Shown here one piece after another: positions 1-5,864 of a stretch of 5,864 bases of DNA (the first letter of the stretch is position 1; each line of letters begins with the position of its first letter). The translations under genes and the position numbers were made by a program. The stretch lies in the NCBI GenBank assembly GCA_007571105.1, contig RKRZ01000137.1, forward strand, positions 1 to 5,864, given 5' to 3'. This DNA comes from Gammaproteobacteria bacterium (lineage in GTDB: Bacteria > Pseudomonadota > Gammaproteobacteria > Poriferisulfidales > Poriferisulfidaceae). Below the pieces are notes generated by a model. That model saw nothing but the letters and a program-made list of their open reading frames with translations, did no database searches and was not told the DNA's origin.

Positions 1-1866
1 TTCTTGAATGATCCGAGCATAGGACGCCGCATTCTGACGACAGAGGAATTCAGCGCCGGATACACCGGCGTGGCGTTGCAGCTCGGCCTCACGGATGCGT
101 TTGAACCTGGTGGCGAGCGACCCAACATCATGAAACGGGTTCCCTATTGGCTCGGCAAATCTCGGGGCGCACTGGCCTCGACGATGTTGTGCGGTTTGAT
201 GCTGTCGGTATTGGCGCTGGCTACGCCAGCAATTCTGGCCATATTTGTGGATCGGGTGCTGGCAGAAAACGAGCCTTGGGGAGGGCTTCTCGTTCTGATT
301 CTGGTTGCGGCGGCAGTGTTGTGTTATGGAGTGGCTTGGCTCAAGCAGCACTGGCTGAAGCATTTGGCGATTCGGGTGTCTGTGGTCGCCGCAAATCGCT
401 GCATCACGCGAATGCTGCGTCTGCCGGTGGAATTTTTCAATCATCGGCTTGTCGCTGACTTGACGGCGCGCATTTTGTCCATCGACCGAATTGCTCGAGG
501 CATATCGGAACACTTTTTCTCCTTGTTGATTGACATAGTGATGAGTGTGATCTTTTTAGCGGTCATGCTTGCTTACGAACCCACCTTGGCACTGATCATT
601 CTCGGCCTTGCCGCGCTCAATGTGATATTGGCGCGTGTCATTGCGCGAGTCCGGTTGGATAAGAGTTTGTCGCTACGAAGAGAGCGCGGGCTTTTGCTTG
701 GCGTGGGCACCTTAATGCTGAATCAAGCGGAAACTCTAAGAATGACAGCAGCAGACGATCGCTTCTACGCCCGTTGGAGCGGACACCAGGCTCGAGAGCT
801 GATTGCACGCCAGGGCTTTGCCGAATTTGGACACATCAATGCGGCGCTGCCCAATCTGTTTGTTGTTTTCGGGAATGCGGCGGTCCTGACTTATGGAGCC
901 GGTCAAGTTATGCAAGGGACGATGACACTGGGCATGCTGGTCGGGTTCTACATCGTCGCAATCATGTTTTTGACTCCCATCGGCCGTCTTGCGGAATTTG
1001 CCAATGAACGCCACACCATTGAAGCCGAGATGCAGCGCCTGGAAGACATTATGGAGACGACTTCGGAGGTTTTGGAAGAAGGAGATGGTACCAGTCCCTC
1101 GGAAAGTTCTGAGGGACTCACGACGTTTGATGGGCGCTTGAATCTATCGGGACATGTGGAATTGCGCAACGTCAGTTTTGGATACAACCGGGCCCGACCT
1201 CCATTGCTTGAAAAATTCAGTTTGACGATTCAGCCCGGACAGCGTGTGGCTTTGGTCGGATCGAGCGGCTCTGGGAAATCAACTGTGGCTCACATTCTGT
1301 CGGGACTTTATGAGCCGTGGTCCGGCGAGGTCTTGATTGACGACTGTCCCATCGGTGAAATTCCACGCGATGTGTTATCGCGTTCGCTTGCGGTGGTGGA
1401 TCAACAGGTCAACTTATTTGCGGCAACAGTACGCGAAAACATCACGCTTTGGAATCCTTCTGTCCCGGATGAGATGGTGATTGCTGCTGCGCGAGACGCC
1501 TGTATTCACAGCGAAATTTTGAATCGGCCCTTGGGCTATTCCACTCAGGTTGATGAAGATGGAGGCAATTTCAGTGGGGGGCAGAGACAGCGATTGGGAA
1601 TTGCTCGTGCGCTGGCCGGGAATCCGTCGCTCCTGATTATGGATGAAGCAACCAGTTCTCTCGATGCCGTGACCGAGGAATTGGTGGATGATGCAATGCG
1701 GCGACGAGGGATGAGTTGCCTGATTGTTGCGCACCGACTGAGCACGATCCGTGATTGCGATCAGATCATTGTTTTGGATCAAGGTAAAGAGATTCAGCGG
1801 GGAACCCACGAAGAGTTGATGCGAGATGAAGAAGGGCTCTATCACCGACTGGTCAAGGCAGGTTAG
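1..1866 (+). CDS. NHLM-type microcin/RiPP exporter ABC transporter with C39 peptidase domain (5' partial)
   Basis: This is the C-terminal 621 codons of a peptidase-containing ABC exporter. The reading frame is open to the window edge, and the TTG at position 4 is not a credible start because it falls inside a C39 peptidase domain. Numbering from that TTG codon as 1, residues 1-26 are the C39 tail: the L-N-D-P motif, with D3 matching the third catalytic residue of ComA/PCAT1-type peptidases, then E-E-F and the T-G-V-A-L strand. The FEPGGERP stretch (33-40) follows, as is usual in NHLM exporters. Six likely membrane segments lie near 57-82, 93-112, 171-190, 193-213, 281-301 and 308-325. The ATPase has an A-loop Y394, Walker A GSSGSGKST (K425), Q-loop Q467, signature FSGGQ (523-527), Walker B LLIMDE (D547, E548), D-loop SSLD and H-loop H577, all intact. 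Family knowledge predicts leader cleavage at a Gly-Gly-type site in the cytosol and export across the inner membrane. It is coupled to the next gene. The NHLM assignment rests on recognised sequence pattern, not a search. Confidence 0.9.
   Translation, partial: FLNDPSIGRRILTTEEFSAGYTGVALQLGLTDAFEPGGERPNIMKRVPYWLGKSRGALASTMLCGLMLSVLALATPAILAIFVDRVLAENEPWGGLLVLILVAAAVLCYGVAWLKQHWLKHLAIRVSVVAANRCITRMLRLPVEFFNHRLVADLTARILSIDRIARGISEHFFSLLIDIVMSVIFLAVMLAYEPTLALIILGLAALNVILARVIARVRLDKSLSLRRERGLLLGVGTLMLNQAETLRMTAADDRFYARWSGHQARELIARQGFAEFGHINAALPNLFVVFGNAAVLTYGAGQVMQGTMTLGMLVGFYIVAIMFLTPIGRLAEFANERHTIEAEMQRLEDIMETTSEVLEEGDGTSPSESSEGLTTFDGRLNLSGHVELRNVSFGYNRARPPLLEKFSLTIQPGQRVALVGSSGSGKSTVAHILSGLYEPWSGEVLIDDCPIGEIPRDVLSRSLAVVDQQVNLFAATVRENITLWNPSVPDEMVIAAARDACIHSEILNRPLGYSTQVDEDGGNFSGGQRQRLGIARALAGNPSLLIMDEATSSLDAVTEELVDDAMRRRGMSCLIVAHRLSTIRDCDQIIVLDQGKEIQRGTHEELMRDEEGLYHRLVKAG
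1093..1118 (+). repeat. Intragenic inverted repeat (11-bp hairpin, 4-nt loop)
   Basis: An 8-base arm AGTCCCTC (1093-1100) is exactly complementary to GAGGGACT (1111-1118). Pairing continues inward through one G-U, one G-C and one A-U pair to leave a 4-nt AAGT loop. The hairpin lies in the part of the exporter gene that encodes the Ser/Glu-rich linker between the membrane domain and the ATPase (about residues 364-372). No T-run follows, so it is not a standard intrinsic terminator. It may be a chance result of Ser/Glu codons in a weakly constrained linker. Confidence 0.5.
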
Positions 1867-1870
1867 GAGG
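1865..1870 (+). promoter_or_regulatory. Shine-Dalgarno AGGAGG abutting the second exporter's ATG
   Basis: The perfect AGGAGG overlaps the last two bases of the upstream TAG stop (1864-1866) and touches the ATG at 1871 with no spacer. Normal spacing is about 5-9 nt, so its direct use at this ATG would be unusual. With the stop so close, it more likely helps a terminating ribosome re-initiate. It could instead serve a slightly later start, but no ATG follows within the first 20 codons. Confidence 0.55.
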
Positions 1871-4792
1871 ATGGAAACCTCAAACCCGACACCCATACCA
1901 CTGGCCCGATTGGCGAAAGAGACAGGGACGTCGGTGCCTTGTGCTGCGAATTTGCCGCTGGATATGGGCGAGGCCGAGTACGCTTGGTTTATCGAAAAAG
2001 GCACCGTGGATCTGTTTATGGTCGAACGGAAAGATGAGACCGAACAGACCGCACCCCAGCATTTGTTGCGTGCGACGGCAGGGCGCCTCTTGCCCGGTGT
2101 TGCTCCGGATACGGCAGGGTCAACGCTGACTTTGGTTGCGAAAGGGTTGCCGGGCACAGAGTTGCGGCGTGTTCCCATGTCCAGTTTGAATGGCGTGAGT
2201 GATGCAGAACTGGCCAAGCAGGTGGACTCCTGGATTACGGATATTTCCACTGTTCTGTCGCGCTATGATTCGGAATTGACGCGCCCGGATGTCGTGATTA
2301 AGCGCCGCGATACCTCCATCAATCATGCCGGCACGGTCTCAGCCTTACGTGGAGTTGTGTGGCTCTCCGGGCTCTCTTCAGGAGACGGGTTCTTCCTCGG
2401 CACGCTTGATCCTTCAGATGGCAGATCAGAAGATGAAGGAGAAGAAGGGGAAATTCCTCTCGTTCCGACAACCTGGATTAGCCTGACCGGATCGAAGCAA
2501 CTGTCTGTATGCACCTCTGAGACTCTTGCTGAGAAAGGTCGGCTTATACCGGCTTTGGCACGTTTCCATGCATTGACTTTTTCGGTGGAACGACTCAATC
2601 GGGGAATGGCCGTGGCTGATCAAGCCAATTTGGAGCGGGAACGGATAGCCAATCGGCGGACTGATGAAGATGGTGCGCGGCACGACCTATTCGATTTGTA
2701 TGGTTTGGCCAGAGATACCGAAATCGTCGACACGGCGCTGTTGGATGCTTTAGACGTGATTGGCAAGCACGAGGGAATTGATTTCATATACCCAAGAGAA
2801 GCGGGCACCACAAATTCTTCAGATCTTTTCACCAGTGTTTTGGATGCTTCCGGCGTACGCGCGCGGCGAGTGCGGCTTTCTCAAGACTCGAAATGGTGGC
2901 GGAACTGCAGTGGCGCGATATTGGCATTTCGGGAAGAGGATGGCCGGCCGGTGACTCTGATCCGCAATCTGTGGGGACGTTACCTGGAAGTCGATCCGTC
3001 GGAACACCATACGGCAAGAATCACCGCCCGCCGCGCTCAGGCACTGCGTGCCGAAGCATGGCTCTTTTATGAACCGCTGGGTTCTGCTCCGGCTACGTTG
3101 AATGATCTGTTTCGATTAGCTTTCAAGCGGCTTACTGTTGACTGTGTACGGTACGTCGCGATGGGATTCTTGGGCGGTTTAGTCATGCTGATTCCTGCAG
3201 TGATTCTAGGCTTTGTTGCCGATGAAGTAATTCCGGGCGGCGATGTTGATTTGCTGTATGTGGTTTGTATTGCCTTGGTAACGGTCGCTTTAATTGGATC
3301 ATTGCTGCAAGTTCTCCAGGGAATGGCTCTTATGCGCATTGAAGGGCGTGCAGCTTCTCGGGCCGATGCTGCATTCTGGGATCGTCTCCTCCGCCTCCCG
3401 TCGCATTTTCTCCGCGGCTATTCATCCGGTGATTTAGCACTGCGTGGGAGCACGTTCCAGACGCTTCGTGATGCCGTGCAAGACGTGGTTGCCAACTCGG
3501 TGCTGTCCATTATCTTTCTGCTCCCTGTATTTTTGTTGATCTTTGCCTACGAGCCAAGGCTTGCCGGTGTGACGGCAATCTTTGCCCTGATTTCTCTGAC
3601 TGCCACAGTGATTTTGGGTTTGCGGCAAATCACACCCCATGGGAGAGTTGTTCGGGCCATGCAACATTTGGCGGGCCAATTGTTCCAGATCATCAATGGC
3701 ATTTCCGTATTGCGCATTGCAGGAGCCGAAGGGTCTGCATTTGCTGTATGGGCGCGAGAGTATCGAGAACAAAAACAAGGAGAACTAGAACGTGATGCGG
3801 TGGAAGAACATGTGCAGGCATTGAGTGCTGCGATGCCGCTGCTCACGGGAGTTGTATTGCTGGCAAGCGTGACATTTCTGGGCGGAGATACGATCACGAT
3901 TGGAGACTTCCTCGTTGTTTTCACTGCGTTTATGGTGTTCCAGACAGCCGTGGCGCGGCTTGGCGCGTCGTTCAGTGCCGTTGCTGCGATTCTCCCGACT
4001 ATCGAACAGGTAAAACCGCTCTTGGAGGAGCCTCCGGAAATAAGTTCCGAAGGCGAGCCTGTTGAGATACTGACCGGAGACATTAAGCTCGACCATATCT
4101 GTTTTCGATACAACGCAGATGGCCCTCTGATTCTCAATGATGTTTCAATCCACATCAATCCCGGTGAGTTCGTTGCGATCACCGGAGAATCCGGTGCCGG
4201 GAAAAGTACGCTTTTCCGATTGATGCTCGGGCTGGACAAACCTGCCAGCGGTGCAGTGTACTATGACGGTCGCGACATTCGGCAACTCAATGTCAAACAG
4301 GTTCGCCGGAAAATCGGTGCGGTCCCGCAAACCGTGCAACTGCATCCGGATGATGTGTGGGACAACATCGTCGGAGACCATGAGGGCGCAACCACCGATG
4401 ATGTTTGGGAAGCGGCACGACTTGCCGTCATTGACGAACAGATTGCGTCAATGCCAATGAAAATGATGACTTTTGTGGGCGCAGGGGGCGGAACGTCTGG
4501 AGGAGAGAGTCAGCGCATCACCATTGCCCACGCCTTGCTGAGCAATCCTCGGATTCTTTTGTTTGACGAAGCGACGAATTGGCTCGATAACGAAAGTCAG
4601 GCTCAAGTTATGGAAAACCTCACGCAGATGAACACGACAAGAGTAGTCATTGCCCATCGCCTTTCTACGTTGCGCCAGGCTGACCGCATTTATGTGCTGC
4701 AGGACGGACAGGTGGTCGAGGAGGGGAATTTCGAGGAGTTGTTGGGTCGGGGGCGCATTTTCGCAAATTTGGTTCGTCGGCAAATGGCGTAG
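1871..4792 (+). CDS. NHLM-type bacteriocin export ABC transporter, second (non-peptidase) ATP-binding/permease protein
   Basis: The protein has 973 residues from the ATG at 1871. Residues 27-130 match the typical start of the second NHLM exporter (A-W-F-I-E-K-G-T-V-D-L-F), sometimes described as cyclic-nucleotide-binding-like. An acidic stretch lies at 187-194. Residues 280-400 look like a C39-like domain without a catalytic Cys, ending in V-D-P-S (D375). Six likely membrane segments lie near 427-450, 461-482, 541-560, 565-584, 653-671 and 678-697. The ATPase has Walker A GESGAGKST (K778), Q-loop Q820, Walker B ILLFDE (D899, E900) and H-loop H929. Its signature reads TSGGE (875-879) instead of LSGGQ, and its D-loop reads NWLD instead of SALD. 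It probably works with the upstream peptidase exporter as a heterodimer or paired transporter in the inner membrane; this is inferred from family context. The 1871 start was chosen because it lies 4 nt after the upstream stop and keeps the conserved N terminus. An in-frame ATG at 1826 would add 15 residues overlapping the previous gene, and a GTG at 1934 is also possible. Confidence 0.9.
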   Translation: METSNPTPIPLARLAKETGTSVPCAANLPLDMGEAEYAWFIEKGTVDLFMVERKDETEQTAPQHLLRATAGRLLPGVAPDTAGSTLTLVAKGLPGTELRRVPMSSLNGVSDAELAKQVDSWITDISTVLSRYDSELTRPDVVIKRRDTSINHAGTVSALRGVVWLSGLSSGDGFFLGTLDPSDGRSEDEGEEGEIPLVPTTWISLTGSKQLSVCTSETLAEKGRLIPALARFHALTFSVERLNRGMAVADQANLERERIANRRTDEDGARHDLFDLYGLARDTEIVDTALLDALDVIGKHEGIDFIYPREAGTTNSSDLFTSVLDASGVRARRVRLSQDSKWWRNCSGAILAFREEDGRPVTLIRNLWGRYLEVDPSEHHTARITARRAQALRAEAWLFYEPLGSAPATLNDLFRLAFKRLTVDCVRYVAMGFLGGLVMLIPAVILGFVADEVIPGGDVDLLYVVCIALVTVALIGSLLQVLQGMALMRIEGRAASRADAAFWDRLLRLPSHFLRGYSSGDLALRGSTFQTLRDAVQDVVANSVLSIIFLLPVFLLIFAYEPRLAGVTAIFALISLTATVILGLRQITPHGRVVRAMQHLAGQLFQIINGISVLRIAGAEGSAFAVWAREYREQKQGELERDAVEEHVQALSAAMPLLTGVVLLASVTFLGGDTITIGDFLVVFTAFMVFQTAVARLGASFSAVAAILPTIEQVKPLLEEPPEISSEGEPVEILTGDIKLDHICFRYNADGPLILNDVSIHINPGEFVAITGESGAGKSTLFRLMLGLDKPASGAVYYDGRDIRQLNVKQVRRKIGAVPQTVQLHPDDVWDNIVGDHEGATTDDVWEAARLAVIDEQIASMPMKMMTFVGAGGGTSGGESQRITIAHALLSNPRILLFDEATNWLDNESQAQVMENLTQMNTTRVVIAHRLSTLRQADRIYVLQDGQVVEEGNFEELLGRGRIFANLVRRQMA

Positions 4793-4844
4793 CGATGTAT
4801 GGGCATGCCAGATTCGAAAACGGAGCAAAGCAGCAGATTTGGAG

Positions 4845-4872
4845 TTGACAAAAAATGAGATGCCCTGATAAT
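4845..4872 (+). promoter_or_regulatory. Sigma-70-type promoter for the LolA-like gene
   Basis: A perfect -35 TTGACA (4845-4850) is followed after 16 nt by a -10 GATAAT (4867-4872), which matches five of six consensus bases. It lies in the 153-nt gap after the transporter stop and points at the gene starting at 4946. Transcription would start near 4879-4880, giving a leader of about 66 nt. There is no extended -10 TG. I found no convincing operator repeat around it. Confidence 0.65.
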
Positions 4873-4930
4873 GACACAGACTCTCGATTGGGTATTGGAA
4901 TTGTCTCGCGGTGATGGTTATTGCTGAACT

Positions 4931-4934
4931 GAGG
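4931..4934 (+). promoter_or_regulatory. Probable ribosome binding site GAGG
   Basis: GAGG lies 11 nt before the ATG at 4946, slightly farther than optimal. A weaker GAAG (4939-4942) sits closer. Either supports the 4946 start, which also gives a complete signal peptide. Confidence 0.4.
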
Positions 4935-4945
4935 TTTCGAAGATC

Positions 4946-5770
4946 ATGACAACATTCTATTTCCCACCATTTTCGTGCACTCGTGCGTTGCCGGTAACGC
5001 TTTGCTTGGTCCTTGCAGTCTTTTTAGCGATTCCAACGGCTTATGCAGAAAGTCCTGAAGAGAAGGGATTGCGAATCGCAATTGCCGTCGATAAGCGAGA
5101 CGAGGGGTTTGAAGATTCGATTGCCGAACAAGTCATGATCCTGCGGAACAAGCAAGGTCAAGAAAGCAAGCGCCAACTTCGAGTTAAAGTCCTTGAGGTT
5201 CAGGATGATGGGAACAAGAGTTTGTTCGTTTTTGACAATCCACGAGATGTCAAGGGGACGGCCATGTTGATTCATGCGCATAAGGACGCTTCGGATGATC
5301 AATGGTTGTACTTGCCCGCGTTGAAGCGTGTCAAGCGCATCAGTTCATCCAACAAATCCGGCTCATTTATGGGAAGCGAATTTTCTTACGAAGACTTGAC
5401 CGCTCAAGAGGTGGAAAAATTCACCTACAACTATTTGCGCGAAGAGCCTTGTGCCGAATGGGTGTGTCATGTGGTGGAGCGTTTTCCGACGGAAGAACAT
5501 TCAGGTTATAAGCGGCAAGTGGCTTGGTACGACACCGAAGAGTTGCGCACCGTGAAAGTTGAGTACTATGGCCGCAAGGATGCGCATCTCAAAACACTCG
5601 CGATTGAGGGCTATCAGCAGTATCTGGACTATTTTTGGCGCGCCAGCACATGGACAATGACGAACCATGTGACGGGCAAGAGTACCGTCATGGAATGGCG
5701 GAATTTCAAGTTTAAATCTGATCTGACAAGTCGAGACTTTACGAAAACAGGGCTGAAGCGAGTGCGCTGA
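4946..5770 (+). CDS. Exported LolA-like outer membrane lipoprotein-sorting family protein
   Basis: This 274-residue protein begins with a signal peptide: R13, a hydrophobic core at about 14-30, and an A-Y-A site that predicts cleavage after A34 before E-S-P-E-E. No lipobox Cys sits at the cleavage site, so a soluble periplasmic protein is expected. The mature part matches the LolA-like 'outer membrane lipoprotein-sorting protein' family (Pfam LolA_like type). Supporting stretches are F-D-N-P-R-D-V-K-G-T-A (96-106), Q-W-L-Y-L-P-A-L-K-R-V-K-R-I (119-132), and the S-G-S-F-M-G-S-E-F-S-Y-E-D-L segment (138-151). C168 and C174 could form a disulfide. Family members are thought to bind a lipid or lipoprotein in a half-barrel fold and often sit beside RND/MMPL transporters and a large outer-membrane protein; the actual cargo is unknown. 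It has its own promoter, and its stop overlaps the next start, which suggests a separate operon from the exporters. The family call is from recognised motifs. Confidence 0.87.
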   Translation: MTTFYFPPFSCTRALPVTLCLVLAVFLAIPTAYAESPEEKGLRIAIAVDKRDEGFEDSIAEQVMILRNKQGQESKRQLRVKVLEVQDDGNKSLFVFDNPRDVKGTAMLIHAHKDASDDQWLYLPALKRVKRISSSNKSGSFMGSEFSYEDLTAQEVEKFTYNYLREEPCAEWVCHVVERFPTEEHSGYKRQVAWYDTEELRTVKVEYYGRKDAHLKTLAIEGYQQYLDYFWRASTWTMTNHVTGKSTVMEWRNFKFKSDLTSRDFTKTGLKRVR

Positions 5771-5864
5771 TGCGATGTCGGAGTATGCGCGTCCACGCGC
5801 TATCCGTTGTAGCCGGTTGTATTTGGGGAGCGGTTTGGGCTCTTGATGTGCGGGCGGAGGCAGA
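5770..5864 (+). CDS. Start of an unidentified, probably exported protein (3' partial)
   Basis: An open frame begins at ATG 5770, sharing one base with the preceding stop (TGATG), and runs 31 codons to the window end without a stop. The N terminus carries Arg residues (R2, R4, R7), then a hydrophobic stretch at about 10-24 and a small-residue R-A-E-A end, which together resemble a Sec signal peptide. An in-frame ATG at 5785 is an alternative start that gives a more typical N-region, although the GGAG beside it is too close to the ATG. The coupling implies joint production with the LolA-like protein. Such genes are often followed by a DUF1302-type outer membrane protein or an MMPL transporter; a signal peptide fits the former better, but too little is visible to assign a family. 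Confidence 0.6.
   Translation, partial: MRCRSMRVHALSVVAGCIWGAVWALDVRAEA

Noticed and set aside
4..6. TTG as the start codon of the first gene
   Set aside because: It falls within a recognisable C39 peptidase tail and the frame is open to position 1, so the gene is truncated by the window edge.
1414..2250. Long minus-strand open frame of 278 codons
   Set aside because: It lies antisense across the junction of two well-supported exporter genes, has no recognisable domain and is Ser/Arg-rich as expected of a shadow frame.
3547..4239. Minus-strand open frame of 230 codons
   Set aside because: It is antisense to the membrane and ATPase region of the second exporter, has Ser/Thr/Pro-rich composition and shows no family motifs.
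4802..4809. GGCATGCC palindrome just after the second exporter
   Set aside because: Eight bases with no loop cannot form a terminator hairpin and no T-run follows; it is likely chance.
4855..4914. 19-codon open frame beginning inside the promoter spacer
   Set aside because: It starts between the -35 and -10 elements and has no leader or toxin-like features.
4871..4927. 18-codon open frame in the intergenic gap, considered as a tiny peptide precursor or leader peptide
   Set aside because: Its ATG overlaps the -10 element, there is no convincing ribosome site and no Gly-Gly leader motif; if the promoter is real the start would not be transcribed from it.
1..5864. tRNA or rRNA genes, CRISPR arrays, insertion sequences and attachment sites
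   Set aside because: The window is almost fully covered by protein-coding genes, and I saw no regularly spaced repeats, transposase motifs or structured RNA gene in the one short gap.

Overview
The window carries two ABC exporter genes in tandem, a short intergenic stretch with a good promoter, a gene for an exported LolA-like protein, and the first 31 codons of another probably exported protein. All genes read on the + strand. The organism is most likely a Gram-negative bacterium: the third gene resembles periplasmic outer-membrane lipoprotein-sorting proteins, and the exporter pair is of the kind found in Proteobacteria, Cyanobacteria and related environmental phyla. GC content looks moderate, roughly half by eye. 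I cannot name a genus from the sequence.

Positions 1-1866 hold the 3' part of a peptidase-containing ABC transporter of the NHLM (nitrile hydratase-like / Nif11-type leader) microcin export family. Its C39 peptidase domain is cut by the window edge, leaving only the tail with the likely catalytic Asp. Positions 1871-4792 hold the partner ABC transporter, which has about 400 extra N-terminal residues before its membrane and ATPase domains. The stop codon of the first and the start of the second are 4 nt apart, with AGGAGG in between, so the pair is almost certainly one translationally coupled transcription unit. By analogy with the family, the first protein removes the leader of a ribosomally made, modified peptide after a double-Gly-type motif and exports it. 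The second is its non-proteolytic partner, probably a heterodimer half or a second transporter. No precursor peptide, modifying enzyme or HlyD-type adaptor is visible, so these would lie outside the window, most likely upstream.

Positions 4793-4945 are non-coding. They contain a near-consensus sigma-70 promoter (TTGACA, 16 nt, GATAAT) pointing at the next gene. Positions 4946-5770 encode a 274-residue secreted LolA-like protein, whose TGA stop overlaps by one base the ATG of a further partial gene with a signal-peptide-like N terminus. This second unit is probably an independent envelope or lipid-trafficking operon rather than part of the peptide export cluster.

The points most worth a second look are the altered ATPase signature and D-loop of the second transporter, a likely degenerate C39-like domain in its long N-terminal region, the zero-spacing Shine-Dalgarno at its start, an 11-bp hairpin inside the first gene, and the promoter that separates the two units. 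I see no strong sign of a wholly new system.
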